Source of the DNA: an uncultured Eubacteriales bacterium
GTDB taxonomy: Bacteria > Bacillota > Clostridia > Oscillospirales > Acutalibacteraceae
Direction: 5' to 3'
DNA length: 64,000 bases
NCBI GenBank assembly: GCA_934525065.1
Contig: CAKSYX010000002.1
Location: forward strand, 58,395 to 122,394
The notes under the pieces: model-generated
What the model was told of the DNA's origin: nothing
Databases searched by the model: none
The model's input: the letters and a program-made list of their open reading frames with translations, nothing else
Shown here: in pieces, positions 41,494 through 50,973 of the stretch
How positions within the stretch are numbered: the stretch's first letter is position 1
Layout: every line of letters starts with the position of its first letter
Position numbers and translations under genes: made by a program

Positions 41494-42575
41494 GAATGTG
41501 CCTCCTCAAACTCCTTCATGAAAGCAACAAGCTTTTCAACGCCTTCAATCGGCATTGCGTTATAGGTTGAAACTCTCATGCCGCCGGTTGAACGGTGACC
41601 CTTGAGGTTAACAAAGCCGCGTTCTTCGGCTTCCTTTACGAAGAGAGCGTCAAGCTCCTTGTCACCGGTAACGAACGGGATGTTCATGAGTGAGCGGTCC
41701 TCTTTGACAACTGTGCCCTTGAAGAGCTTTGAGGAGTCAAGGAAGTCATAAAGAACAGCAGCCTTCTTTTCGTTGTGAGCCTTCATTTTTTCAAGGCCGC
41801 CGATGTCGTCTCTGATCCATTCAAGCATGAGCTTGCAGATATAGATGCCGTAGCACGGCGGAGTGTTATACATTGTGCCCTTGTCTGCGTGGAGCTTATA
41901 GTCAAGCATGAGCGGAGTGAAGTCCATGGCGTTGCCGAGGAGATCTTCGCGAACGATTACGAGGGTTACGCCTGCGGGGCCCATGTTCTTTTGAACGCCG
42001 GCATAAACAAGGCCGAACTTTGAAATGTCAATAGGCTCGGAGCAGATGCAGGAGGAAATATCGGAAACGAGGGGAACGCTGCCGGTTTCCGGAATATATT
42101 TGAACATTGTTCCGTATATGGTGTTGTTCATGCAGTAATAAACATAGTCGGCCTCAGGGTCGATGTCCTCTGCTTTGACCTTGGGAATGTAGGAATAGTT
42201 CTTGTCTGCGCTTGAAGCGAGAAGCCTGACCTTGCCGTAGCGGCAGGCTTCTTTATAGGCGATGTTTGCCCAGTTGCCGGTTACGATGTAATCGGCCTTG
42301 TTGTTTTTGTTCATCAGGTTGAGCGGAACCATTGAAAACTGGGTTGAGCCGCCGCCCTGAAGGAAGAGGATCTTGTAGTTATCGGGAACATTCAGAACCT
42401 CTTTAACAAGTGCGATCGTTTCATCGAGGATACCCTGAAAAACCTTTGAACGGTGAGACATCTCCATAACCGACTGGCCGCAGCCGTGGTAATCGAGCAT
42501 TTCCGAAGCGGCTTTTTTAAGCACGGATTCGGGCATCATTGAGGGGCCTGCGGAAAAATTGTAAACTCTTGACAT
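41490..42575 (-). CDS. serC: Phosphoserine aminotransferase
   Basis: 361 residues from ATG 42575 (AGAGGTG upstream; the frame extends to 42584). Class V PLP enzyme: FSAGPSMMPESVL at the N-terminus, LFLQGGGSTQFSMVP, VSDISSCICSEPID, and YAGVQKNMGPAGV with the Schiff-base lysine, and HRSTGGMRVSTYNAM at the C-terminus. Converts 3-phosphohydroxypyruvate with glutamate to phosphoserine. First gene of the serC-serA operon under a consensus promoter; serB is not in the window. Confidence 0.95.
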   Translation of the reverse strand: MSRVYNFSAGPSMMPESVLKKAASEMLDYHGCGQSVMEMSHRSKVFQGILDETIALVKEVLNVPDNYKILFLQGGGSTQFSMVPLNLMNKNNKADYIVTGNWANIAYKEACRYGKVRLLASSADKNYSYIPKVKAEDIDPEADYVYYCMNNTIYGTMFKYIPETGSVPLVSDISSCICSEPIDISKFGLVYAGVQKNMGPAGVTLVIVREDLLGNAMDFTPLMLDYKLHADKGTMYNTPPCYGIYICKLMLEWIRDDIGGLEKMKAHNEKKAAVLYDFLDSSKLFKGTVVKEDRSLMNIPFVTGDKELDALFVKEAEERGFVNLKGHRSTGGMRVSTYNAMPIEGVEKLVAFMKEFEEAHS

Positions 42576-42925
42576 GGTTTGCACCTCTGCTTTCTATAAT
42601 CCATTCCGCGCCGAAAAACGGACACGGAATATATATTTAGATTATACTCTATACTATGCCGTGCTGTCAAGGTGGAACACGACGATTTTAACACATTAAA
42701 GTGTAAAACTGCCGCAATTTTTTGCTCTTTGCCGGAATGAGGCGTCTTCAACCGGAAAAAGCCGCTTTTTCTGCCGGCTTTCCGGGCAGGAATTTGTCAA
42801 CCGTTTGTTAAAAATCTTCTGTTGGGCTTTCCTTTTTCTCTCGGGTATGCTAAAATAAAGGCGATTATAAAATCAATCGGCTGAAAACCGCTTTGGCCGT
42901 GTATACAGACAAGGAGGACAAAAAT
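42576..42925. other. Intergenic stretch, 350 bases, divergent promoters
   Basis: Carries the serC promoter on the minus strand and a weaker candidate promoter for the Big_2 gene on plus (TTGGGC 42822-42827, 18 bases, TATGCT 42846-42851, overlapped by TAAAAT at 42851-42856). No gene, RNA motif or repeat recognised in the remainder. Confidence 0.5.
42641..42670 (-). promoter_or_regulatory. Promoter of serC-serA
   Basis: Minus strand: -35 TTGACA (42665-42670), 18-base spacer, -10 TATAAT (42641-42646), perfect hexamers. Confidence 0.85.
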
Positions 42926-44587
42926 ATGAAGCGTATCGTTTCCTTTTTAATGGCGTTTTTTCTTCTGGCTTCGTGCGCCGTTCCGGCTTTTGCGGCCGGA
43001 AGTGACGTGACGTATTACGTCAGTCAGGAGGAGCAGGACATTTTCCTCGGACAGACCTACAAGAGGAAAATCACCGCCAAGCCCTCAGGCGCGGATACCT
43101 CAATTGCCGTCTGGACAAGCAGTAACCCTTCCGTTGCTCCCGTTAACGCAAAGACAGGCGTGATTACCGGAAAAAAGAAGGGCAGCGCAACGATAATGGT
43201 TGAGATAGGCGAAGAGACCTTCCTCTTCAAGGTTACCGTTGTTAATCCGTATCTCAGCGAAAAAAAGAAAAGCGTTTATCTCGGCCAAAAGTTCACGCTT
43301 AAGGTTATCGGCGGAAACGGAACTGTCAAATGGAAGAGCAGCAACAGCAAAATTGCTTCCGTCAGCAAAAGCGGCGTAGTCACGACCAAAAAGGCCGGGA
43401 AGGCGACTGTTACCGCCACACGCAACGGCGTTCAGATGAAGTGCACCGTAACGGTCAAAAAGCCGACGCTCAAAACAACGAGCCTGATTCTCCAAAGGGG
43501 AGACAAAGCGGCGCTCAAGCTCAACGGCGGCAGCGGAACTGTCAAATGGAAGAGCGCAGACACCAAAATTGCCTCTGTCAGCAAGAAGGGCGTTGTTACG
43601 GCAAAAAAGCTCGGAAAAACAACAATTACCGCCACTGTGAACGGCTATACCCTCAAGTGCAAGGTTGCAATCTATGCTCACAGCCTTAACAAAACAAAGC
43701 TGAAGCTTGAGTCCGGCAACAGCTACCGTCTCATTATGAGCGGCGGCAGCGGAACAACAAAGTTTTCAACCAGCAATCCGAAGGTCGCCTATGTCAACAA
43801 AAGCGGAATAGTCACCGGAAAGAACAAGGGCACGGCAACGATTACGGCGCAGAAAAACGGCGTAAAAATGACCTGCAAGGTTACGGTTACTGTTACCCCG
43901 ATAGCTGTTCCGGAAGGGAAAAAGGCCATCATCGCTTCCTATAACAAGGCGATAAACAAGGTCAAGGACACAAAATATTTTTCATTCGTTACAAAAAAGA
44001 ACCCTGATTTTCTTGTGAAATACAGCGAAGGAACGAAGGCGGGCGTTTTTGCTTCGCTCATCAGGACGTTGATGTTCACGAGTTCAACAAAGTCATATGC
44101 CGTTGAAAACAATACGGCGTATCTCATCAAAAACGGAACCAAGGCGAAGAGCGGAACCGGCGTGAGTGCTCTCATTCCGCCGTATTACAAGCAGTGCGCA
44201 ATACCTTCTGCCGGAGTCAAAAAGGCGACTGCAACGCAGGTCGGAAGCGGCTGTCTCATCACTCTGACGCTGGTCAAGGAAAAATCCGTTTTCAGCGAAA
44301 GCACAAGCAAAGCCACGGTTTACAACAAAATGGTTTCAACGCCGTTTGATATTTCGCTTATCTATAAGTTCGTTGATGACGGTATGCCGACCATTACAAC
44401 GACCTATCCCGGAACGGTTGTAAAAGCTCTCATTGACAAGCGCGGCAGACTTGTTTCGCTTGACGTGACAGCAGAGCAGACAATGAGCCTTATCTGCATA
44501 CCGACCGGAATTGATGCAATCACCGAGCAGCCTTCAAGCTACGAGGCTGAAATAACCGATAAGATCAGCTACACGTTTGACTATTAA
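42926..44587 (+). CDS. Secreted Big_2 (bacterial Ig-like) repeat protein
   Basis: 553 residues from ATG 42926 (ACAAGGAGGACAAAAAT upstream). Signal peptide (about 1-25, AFA). Four Big_2 Ig-like domains follow (about 30-115, 118-195, 197-270, 272-345), each with the W/F-x-S-x-N/D-x-K-x-A strand and GxxTxKxxGxATxTA ending; strong DNA-level repetition (43320-43460 versus 43530-43670) shows recent domain duplication. The C-terminal about 200 residues are a separate beta-rich domain I do not recognise. No sortase signal. Probably a surface or matrix protein. Confidence 0.85.
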   Translation: MKRIVSFLMAFFLLASCAVPAFAAGSDVTYYVSQEEQDIFLGQTYKRKITAKPSGADTSIAVWTSSNPSVAPVNAKTGVITGKKKGSATIMVEIGEETFLFKVTVVNPYLSEKKKSVYLGQKFTLKVIGGNGTVKWKSSNSKIASVSKSGVVTTKKAGKATVTATRNGVQMKCTVTVKKPTLKTTSLILQRGDKAALKLNGGSGTVKWKSADTKIASVSKKGVVTAKKLGKTTITATVNGYTLKCKVAIYAHSLNKTKLKLESGNSYRLIMSGGSGTTKFSTSNPKVAYVNKSGIVTGKNKGTATITAQKNGVKMTCKVTVTVTPIAVPEGKKAIIASYNKAINKVKDTKYFSFVTKKNPDFLVKYSEGTKAGVFASLIRTLMFTSSTKSYAVENNTAYLIKNGTKAKSGTGVSALIPPYYKQCAIPSAGVKKATATQVGSGCLITLTLVKEKSVFSESTSKATVYNKMVSTPFDISLIYKFVDDGMPTITTTYPGTVVKALIDKRGRLVSLDVTAEQTMSLICIPTGIDAITEQPSSYEAEITDKISYTFDY

Positions 44588-44661
44588 AAACGGTATTTGG
44601 TTTTCCGCGGAGAAGGCGGGAAATTGAATATAAATTACAACAATGAAAGGCTTGAGAGAAA

Positions 44662-46023
44662 ATGACGAAGATTATTGCGGCGTTTCTGGCTTTTGTTCAG
44701 AGCGTGCTGCTGCTTTTGGGGCTCGGTTCCGGCAGCGGAGGAAAATGGAAGCTTAATATGCCTGTCTATGACGGCGGAGTGATTTGCGAAACCGTTTATG
44801 ACACCGGTTCCGGTCTTCTGAGCGACAGCGAAGGGGCGACCGAAAGCAACGGAAAAATGCAGCTGGTTTCTGCAACGAAAGTGGCAGAATATGAGACTTA
44901 CTGCGAAAAGCTCACCGAAAACGGATTTGAAAAAGTCTATGAAAATGAGCTTTACGGAGTTTCCTGCGACGCCTTCAGAAAAGACGGAAAGTTTTACTAT
45001 GCGTATTACAGCAAGGAGCTTTCCGAAGCGAGAATCATCGAGGACACCTGCACAAGAAATTTTGAGGACTTCGGTTACACCGCAAGCGAGGGAGAAAGTG
45101 TCACGGTTTATCAGTTTGACCATCGCTACGCCCAAAGCTATAAAGAGGACGAGGTTCTTTCAACCAACGGCATGATGTATATTATCCGCCTTGCGGACAA
45201 CAGCCTTGTTGTCATTGACGGCGGTTCAATTCGTCAGTCTTCCGATGAAAACATTGAAAAGTGCTTTGCCCTTATGCGTAAAATTACCGGCACTCCCGAA
45301 GGTGAAAAGGTGAGAATCGCTCTTTGGTACGGCACCCACGGCCACAGCGATCATGTGACGTTTTTCTATAAGCTGCTCGGTTTTTATCACAGCGAAATTG
45401 ATCTTGAGCGCGTAATGTTCAATTACCCCTCACTTTCAAATATTGAGCATGACGCAAGAATTGATATGTACCGTGACCGTCTCGCGAAGCTTTATCCGTC
45501 GGTGAAGTACCTTGCGCCGCATACCGGTATGAGCTTCAATATTGCGAACCTCAGATTTGACGTGCTTTACACCCACGAGGACGCAGTTTCCGCCCTGACG
45601 GGAAAGACGCCGATCAAAAACGCGAACGACGGTTCAACCGTCTGCCGTCTGACTGCGGCAGGAAAGAGCTTTCTTGTTTTCGGCGACCTCAATGTGCTCG
45701 GCGAAAGAAAAATGACCGCAATGCACGGAAAAGAGGTTTTCAAAACAGACCTTCTTCAGGCTCCGCACCATCTTTATAATTCGGACGCCGTAATCTACGC
45801 CAACTCAAAGGCGGAATATGTTCTTTGCTCAATGTCACTCGGCAGAGCAAAAACCGGCCTTCTCGGCTACAGCTCTTCAAAGCTGTTCTATAAGAAGGCG
45901 CAGATGCTTTTTGCCGACGATGCGCTTTATTCAGTTGAGATGAGCCGCAATGGGCTGACGGTTTCATCCGGCAGCAACGGCTGCGTTCCCTATGACGGTT
46001 CGTCAATGAACACGGTCAGATAA
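44662..46023 (+). CDS. MBL-fold metallo-hydrolase family protein
   Basis: 453 residues. N-terminal hydrophobic segment (about 4-22), probably a signal or anchor, then a domain of about 140 residues of unknown type. The metallo-beta-lactamase fold follows from about 155: NSLVVIDGG, WYGTHGHSDHVT with the HxHxDH metal motif, FGDLN and QAPHHLYNSD with further metal ligands. Such proteins hydrolyse diverse esters, phosphodiesters or lactams; the substrate cannot be told. The gap to the Big_2 gene (74 bases) has no visible terminator, so the two may be cotranscribed. Followed by a hairpin at 46042-46073. Confidence 0.8.
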   Translation: MTKIIAAFLAFVQSVLLLLGLGSGSGGKWKLNMPVYDGGVICETVYDTGSGLLSDSEGATESNGKMQLVSATKVAEYETYCEKLTENGFEKVYENELYGVSCDAFRKDGKFYYAYYSKELSEARIIEDTCTRNFEDFGYTASEGESVTVYQFDHRYAQSYKEDEVLSTNGMMYIIRLADNSLVVIDGGSIRQSSDENIEKCFALMRKITGTPEGEKVRIALWYGTHGHSDHVTFFYKLLGFYHSEIDLERVMFNYPSLSNIEHDARIDMYRDRLAKLYPSVKYLAPHTGMSFNIANLRFDVLYTHEDAVSALTGKTPIKNANDGSTVCRLTAAGKSFLVFGDLNVLGERKMTAMHGKEVFKTDLLQAPHHLYNSDAVIYANSKAEYVLCSMSLGRAKTGLLGYSSSKLFYKKAQMLFADDALYSVEMSRNGLTVSSGSNGCVPYDGSSMNTVR

Positions 46024-46041
46024 AAATTATGCAATTGCTTC

Positions 46042-46073
46042 AAAGCCGCAAAGAGTTATCTCTGCGCGGCTTT
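46042..46073 (+). terminator. Probable terminator after the MBL-fold gene
   Basis: AAAGCCGC (46042-46049) pairs with GCGGCTTT (46066-46073) with an inner GAG/CTC helix. The T tail (TTTGTTG) is short. Confidence 0.6.
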
Positions 46074-46188
46074 GTTGATTGTTTGCGGTGAAAACATAAA
46101 ACAATAGGGTTTTCCCTTTTATTCTCAAAGGCTTTTGAAAGTAAAAGCCCATTGCCTATATTTCATAGCCATAAGACGCAAAAGGTTA

Positions 46189-46217
46189 TTGAATTGTTGA
46201 GGAAAATTTGATATATT
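46189..46217 (+). promoter_or_regulatory. Promoter of the peptidase genes
   Basis: -35 TTGAAT (46189-46194), 17-base spacer, -10 TATATT (46212-46217). Confidence 0.75.
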
Positions 46218-46281
46218 ATTACTATTATTATTTTTATTGTTCGGGCAGAACCTGTTCTGCCTTGAAACCGGAGGGATAAAA

Positions 46282-47691
46282 ATGCTTGAAAACACAGCAC
46301 CGGAACGCGTATTTCACTATTTTGAAGCTATTTCGGCAATTCCGCGCGGCTCGGGAAACACAAAGGCCGTCAGCGATTATTGTGTCGGCTTTGCAAAAGA
46401 GCACGGTCTTGAGGTCTTTCAGGACGCACTTAATAACATCATAATCAAAAAGAAAGCTTCGAAAGGCTTTGAAAACCATGCACCCGTTATTCTTCAGGGA
46501 CATCTTGACATGGTCTGCGAAAAAGAGGCAGAGCTTGACTTTGACTTTTTTCGCGACGGATTGAAGCTGCGCCTTGACGGCGGGCTGCTTTCGGCCGAGG
46601 GCACAACGCTCGGCGCGGACGACGGAATCGCGGTTGCGATGATTCTTGCCGTTCTTGAGGATGATAACCTTTCCCATCCGCCGCTTGAAGCGGTTTTCAC
46701 CGTTGATGAGGAAACCGGAATGGACGGAGCAGAAGCGCTCGATGTTTCTCTTCTGAGCGGTTCAACGCTCATCAATCTTGACTCAGGCGAGGAGGGTGTG
46801 CTCACTGTCGGCTGTGCAGGCGGTGCAAAGGTTGATATGTTCCTTCCGCTCAAGAAGGAAAAATGCAGCTTCGGTTGCAAAAAGATCTCGGTTTCCGGTC
46901 TTTGCGGCGGACATTCGGGAATCGACATTAACAAGGGCAGACTTAATGCCGACAAGCTGCTTGCCGCGCTTCTTTCTGAGCTTCCGTTTGAGTTCAGGCT
47001 CGTTTCAATTTGCGGCGGTTTCAAGGATAACGTTATTCCCAACGCCTGCGAATGCGTAATTGCCGTTGGCGGCGATCCCTCAAAAACGGCAGCCGAATTT
47101 TTGAAGAAAAGCTTTGTTGAAACCGACAGCGGTCTTAAGATTACGGTTGAGGACGCCGAAACGCAGGAAAGCTGTTTTGACCTTGAATCAACAAAGAAGG
47201 CTGTTGATTTTTTGAACGCCCTTCCCTGCGGCGTTGCTTCAATGAGCGCGGATATGCAGGGACTTGTTCAGTCCTCTTCAAACGTAGGTATTCTCAAAGC
47301 CGATGAAAACGGCATCGTTTGCGTAATGTCGGTCAGAAGCAGTGTCGCCGCAGAAAAACAGCAGCTGCTCGATAAAATTGAAGGTGAAGCAAAACGCTTC
47401 GGTGCAGAGCTTAAGACCCACGGACACTACCCGGCGTGGGAATACAGAAAAGATTCAAGGCTCAGAGAAACAATGGTCTCCGTTTTCAAAAAGCTTTACG
47501 GAAAAGAGCCGAAGGTTGAAACGGTTCACGCCGGTCTTGAATGCGGCCTGTTCAGCAAAAGGTTCAAGAACTTTGACGCTGTTTCGATGGGTCCGGATAT
47601 GTGGGACATTCATACGGTAAACGAAAGGCTTTCGGTCTCTTCAACCGAAAGAACCTATACATATTTGTGTAATTGTTTAAAGGAGCTGTGA
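46282..47691 (+). CDS. pepD: Aminoacyl-histidine dipeptidase (peptidase M20)
   Basis: 469 residues from ATG 46282 (CCGGAGGGATAAAA upstream). M20C family: LQGHLDMVCEK (metal His and catalytic Asp), GTTLGADDGIAVAMIL (bridging Asp), VDEETGMDGA (catalytic Glu and metal Glu), and NLDSGEEGVLTVGCAGG. Two zinc ions are expected. C-terminal HTVNERLSVSSTERT holds the last metal His. Cleaves dipeptides such as Xaa-His (beta-Ala-His class) in the cytoplasm. First of two peptidase genes immediately ahead of the opp transporter, suggesting digestion of imported peptides. Confidence 0.92.
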   Translation: MLENTAPERVFHYFEAISAIPRGSGNTKAVSDYCVGFAKEHGLEVFQDALNNIIIKKKASKGFENHAPVILQGHLDMVCEKEAELDFDFFRDGLKLRLDGGLLSAEGTTLGADDGIAVAMILAVLEDDNLSHPPLEAVFTVDEETGMDGAEALDVSLLSGSTLINLDSGEEGVLTVGCAGGAKVDMFLPLKKEKCSFGCKKISVSGLCGGHSGIDINKGRLNADKLLAALLSELPFEFRLVSICGGFKDNVIPNACECVIAVGGDPSKTAAEFLKKSFVETDSGLKITVEDAETQESCFDLESTKKAVDFLNALPCGVASMSADMQGLVQSSSNVGILKADENGIVCVMSVRSSVAAEKQQLLDKIEGEAKRFGAELKTHGHYPAWEYRKDSRLRETMVSVFKKLYGKEPKVETVHAGLECGLFSKRFKNFDAVSMGPDMWDIHTVNERLSVSSTERTYTYLCNCLKEL

Positions 47692-47697
47692 TTAAAA

Positions 47698-48768
47698 ATG
47701 CAGACTGAGTCAGTTGTAAGAATTCAAAAAGAACTTGAAAAGGGCAGTGCACTGCTTATTGCGAGCATACCTAACAGATTTTACCTTACCGGCTTTGAAA
47801 CGAGCGACGGCTACGTTCTCATCACGCCGGAAAACGCATATTTTCTTATAGACTTCCGCTATTTTGAAAAGGCGAAAGAAATTGTCAAAAGCTGCGAGGT
47901 CAGACTTTCGACCGCCGCTTTCAAAGAGATTGCCGGGCTTTGCAAAGAGAACGCCGTTTCGACCCTTTATGTTGAAAGCGAATATGTTTCCCTGAAGCTT
48001 TATAACAGCCTCAAGGAGGCGGTCGCTCCGACCCTTGTTTCCGACAGCGGACGTTTTGACGCGCTCATTCGCGAAATGCGCAGCATCAAGAGCGAAAAAG
48101 AGCTTTCTCTTATCAAAGAAGCGCAAAAGCTCACCGATGACACTTTCTCATACATTCTTGAAAGAATCGAAGCCGGACGCACCGAGCGCGACGTAATGCT
48201 CGACATGGAGTTTTATATGCGCCGCATGGGCTCTGAGGGCGTTTCGTTTGATTTTATCGTTGTTTCGGGCAAGAATTCCTCATTGCCGCACGGCGTTCCG
48301 ACAGACAAGAGGATTGAAAAGGGAGATTTCCTCACCATGGACTTCGGCGCAGTCGTTGGCGGCTATCATTCAGACATGACGAGAACGGTCGCCGTCGGCG
48401 AAATCTCAGACGAGCAGAAAAAGGTTTATGAAACCGTTCTCAAGGCTCAGCTTGCCGCAATTGACGCGGCAAAGCCCGGCGTAAGCTGCAAGGCGGTTGA
48501 CAAGGTTGCGCGCGATATCATCTATTCGGCCGGCTATGAGGGCTGCTTCGGTCACGGTCTCGGCCACAGCGTCGGTGTTGAAATTCACGAATGGCCGAAC
48601 TTCAATACCCGCTGCGAGGCTGTTTTCAAACCGGGCACTATCATGACAGTTGAGCCGGGTATTTATCTTGAAAATAAATTCGGCGTAAGGATTGAAGATA
48701 TGATCTACGGCTGCGAAGACGGCTGTGAGGTCATCACAAAGAGTGAAAAAAGCCTCATTTGCCTTTAA
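47698..48768 (+). CDS. Xaa-Pro aminopeptidase/dipeptidase (peptidase M24)
   Basis: 356 residues. A creatinase-like N-terminal domain (about 1-125) precedes the pita-bread M24 domain: PHGVPTDKRIEKGDFLTMDF and YHSDMTRTV (metal Asp pair), GHGLGHSVGVEIHEWP (metal His), MTVEPGIYL (metal Glu), and VRIEDMIYG (metal Glu). Two Mn/Co ions are expected. Removes an N-terminal residue before proline or splits X-Pro dipeptides in the cytoplasm. Six bases after pepD, so the pair is one operon. Aminopeptidase versus dipeptidase (pepP or pepQ) is not decidable here. Confidence 0.93.
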   Translation: MQTESVVRIQKELEKGSALLIASIPNRFYLTGFETSDGYVLITPENAYFLIDFRYFEKAKEIVKSCEVRLSTAAFKEIAGLCKENAVSTLYVESEYVSLKLYNSLKEAVAPTLVSDSGRFDALIREMRSIKSEKELSLIKEAQKLTDDTFSYILERIEAGRTERDVMLDMEFYMRRMGSEGVSFDFIVVSGKNSSLPHGVPTDKRIEKGDFLTMDFGAVVGGYHSDMTRTVAVGEISDEQKKVYETVLKAQLAAIDAAKPGVSCKAVDKVARDIIYSAGYEGCFGHGLGHSVGVEIHEWPNFNTRCEAVFKPGTIMTVEPGIYLENKFGVRIEDMIYGCEDGCEVITKSEKSLICL

Positions 48769-48802
48769 TTTGTCACTTTTTCGCCCTAAAAACAGAAACA
48801 AC

Positions 48803-48831
48803 TTGCAATTTGAGACTAATTGTGTTATGAT
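48803..48831 (+). promoter_or_regulatory. Promoter of the opp operon
   Basis: -35 TTGCAA (48803-48808), 17-base spacer, -10 TATGAT (48826-48831). Gives a leader of about 140 bases. Confidence 0.75.
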
Positions 48832-48903
48832 GTGAAAATAATATCGGTCTCTATCTTTAAAATAGTTCAAATAAAGGTTTAATTTTGGCAGGAGGATTCC
48901 CTC

Positions 48904-49161
48904 TTGCGCGTTTGGCGTGTTTTGAAAGAGAGAGAAAAGTATACGGATTTTTTTGACGTAAACAAGGGAGTTGAAGCTTTTGGCAAAGTACATTATCAAG
49001 CGCGTTGCGATGGGTGTTCTCAGCATCTTCATTGTCGCATCGCTGACATTCCTCTTAATGAATCTGGTTCCGGGCGGTCCGTTCGTTGCCGAAAAATCAA
49101 TGAGTGCGGCGGCTCAGGAAGCCCTCGCCGAAAAATACGGACTCAACAAGCCACTGCATGA
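48904..49161 (+). other. Upstream open frame with strong ribosome binding site in the opp leader
   Basis: AGGAGG at 48890-48895 sits eight bases before TTG 48904, a better site than the one used by oppB. The frame runs 85 codons and overlaps oppB out of frame for its second half. Codon pattern after 48980 is simply a shifted reading of oppB, so the whole frame is unlikely to be a conserved protein. The site may drive a leader peptide affecting oppB translation, or be accidental. Confidence 0.3.
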
Positions 49162-49897
49162 GAGATATCTTACCTACATGAAGGACCTTCTCCATGGCGA
49201 CATGGGCCCGAGCCTTCGCCAGCGAGGAAGGGAAGTTGCGGATATCATTAAAACAAAATTCCCGATTTCGGCGAAGCTTGCAGGAATTGCCGTTGCGGTG
49301 GCGCTGCTTTTGGGAATCCCGATGGGTTGCCTTTCGGCGTTCAACAGGGGAAAGTTTCTTGATAACTTTATCATAGTTCTTGCAACCTGCGGAATCGCGA
49401 TACCGAGCTTTATAAGCAGCGTTATTCTCCTATATACTTTCGGAAGCAAGCTCCACATTCTTCCGACAATAGGCCTTAACGAGATGGCGTCGTATATAAT
49501 GCCCGTTACCGCTCTTGCGATATATCCGACGGCGTATATCACCCGTCTCATGCGTTCGAGTCTTCTTGACGTCATGGGTCAGGATTATATCCGCACCGCA
49601 AAGGCAAAGGGTCTTGCCACATTCAAAATTCTCTTCAAGCACGCGCTTCGTAATGCTATTTTGCCGGTAGTTACCTATGTCGGTCCGATGCTTGCGAGCC
49701 TTATGACCGGTTCGTTTATCATTGAAAAGATCTTCACGATCCCCGGTCTGGGCCGAGACTTTGTTTCTGCAATCAATCAGCGCGATTATACACTTATCAT
49801 GGGCACAACGATTATTCTTGCAACGCTTATCATCGCGGCGAACGTCATTGTTGATATTCTTTACAAGATCATTGACCCGCGTATTAAACTAAAATAA
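48980..49897 (+). CDS. oppB: Oligopeptide ABC transporter permease OppB
   Basis: 305 residues from TTG 48980, nine bases after AAGGGAG; a TTG at 48971 abuts the site. Six membrane helices, the first starting AKYIIKRVAMGVLSIF as in OppB/DppB proteins, LMNLVPGGPF after helix 1, and the permease EAA loop near RTAKAKGLATFKILFKHALR which contacts the ATPase. Inner pore subunit with OppC. Seven-residue PGDPF-like motif here reads PGGPF. First structural gene of a five-gene peptide uptake operon, 211 bases after the M24 peptidase. Confidence 0.93.
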   Translation: MAKYIIKRVAMGVLSIFIVASLTFLLMNLVPGGPFVAEKSMSAAAQEALAEKYGLNKPLHERYLTYMKDLLHGDMGPSLRQRGREVADIIKTKFPISAKLAGIAVAVALLLGIPMGCLSAFNRGKFLDNFIIVLATCGIAIPSFISSVILLYTFGSKLHILPTIGLNEMASYIMPVTALAIYPTAYITRLMRSSLLDVMGQDYIRTAKAKGLATFKILFKHALRNAILPVVTYVGPMLASLMTGSFIIEKIFTIPGLGRDFVSAINQRDYTLIMGTTIILATLIIAANVIVDILYKIIDPRIKLK

Positions 49898-49915
49898 GGA
49901 GCGGCAGGAAAAAAG

Positions 49916-50956
49916 ATGAATAAAAAAATACCGAGTTTGCATTTGAACCCTGATGATTTTCTTCCGGCTACTTCTGACGAAAAAGAAAGTCTCGTTGTAA
50001 TGCGCAAAAGCGTCAACTTCTGGGCAGACGGTCTAAGACGTCTGCGCAAAAACAAGATTGCAATGGTCAGTCTCGTTTTCATTCTTATAATCATGGTTTT
50101 TGCGTATATTCTTCCGCAGTTCTGGCCTTACAGCTATGAACAGCAGATTCAGGGCAGTGAAAACCTTTCTCCGTTTGAATACGGAGCGGCCGAACAGGCT
50201 CTTATTGACAAGGGCGAGAGTGTCTTTCCGCATATCTGCGGAACCGATAAGCTCGGACGCGACTTTGCCGTCCGTCTTATGATGGGCACAAGAATCAGCC
50301 TTACTGTCGGCCTTATCTGCGCTGCGCTCGTTTTGATCGTCGGCGCAACCTACGGTGCGGTTGCCGGTTTTGCCGGCGGCTGGGTCGATAATATCATGAT
50401 GCGTATTACCGATATTCTTTACACGATACCGGATATCCTGCTTATAATCATCCTTTCGGTTGCGCTCAGACCCAAGCTGGAAGCCCTTGCGGAGCTGCCT
50501 GCTTTTGGCTGGATGCAAAGGGTCGGCCCGAACCTGATTGCGATTTTCATCGTTTTTGTTTTGCTTTACTGGGTCAGCATGGCGCGCATTACACGTTCTC
50601 AGGTGCTCGTTCTCAAGGAATCTGAATATGTTACGGCTGCGCGTGCACTCGGAGCAAACAGCTCGCGTATTATTCGCAAGCACCTTCTCACAAACTGCAT
50701 CGGTACTCTTATTGTTACCACGACGCTTCAGATCCCTTCGGCAATTTTCACCGAAAGCTATCTTTCCTTCCTCGGTCTTGGTGTTGCGGCTCCGATGCCT
50801 TCGCTCGGTTCACTTGCAACCGACGCGGTCAAGGGTATGAATACCTATCCGCACCTTCTGTTTTTGCCCGCAATACTCATCAGCGTGGTCATTCTTGCGT
50901 TCAACCTCTTCGGCGACGGCCTTCGCGACGCATTTGACCCGAAGCTTAAAAACTGA
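49916..50956 (+). CDS. oppC: Oligopeptide ABC transporter permease OppC
   Basis: 346 residues. N-terminal cytoplasmic stretch, then helix 1 after LRRLRKNKIAMVSLVF, a long outer loop with HICGTDKLGRDFAVRLMMGTR (typical GTDxLGRD of OppC/DppC), five more helices and the EAA loop with AARALGANSSRIIRKHLLTN. Pairs with OppB to form the membrane channel. Eighteen bases after oppB with GGAGCGG upstream of ATG. Followed 17 bases later by oppD. Confidence 0.93.
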   Translation: MNKKIPSLHLNPDDFLPATSDEKESLVVMRKSVNFWADGLRRLRKNKIAMVSLVFILIIMVFAYILPQFWPYSYEQQIQGSENLSPFEYGAAEQALIDKGESVFPHICGTDKLGRDFAVRLMMGTRISLTVGLICAALVLIVGATYGAVAGFAGGWVDNIMMRITDILYTIPDILLIIILSVALRPKLEALAELPAFGWMQRVGPNLIAIFIVFVLLYWVSMARITRSQVLVLKESEYVTAARALGANSSRIIRKHLLTNCIGTLIVTTTLQIPSAIFTESYLSFLGLGVAAPMPSLGSLATDAVKGMNTYPHLLFLPAILISVVILAFNLFGDGLRDAFDPKLKN

Positions 50957-50973
50957 GAAGGAGGGCGAGAATT

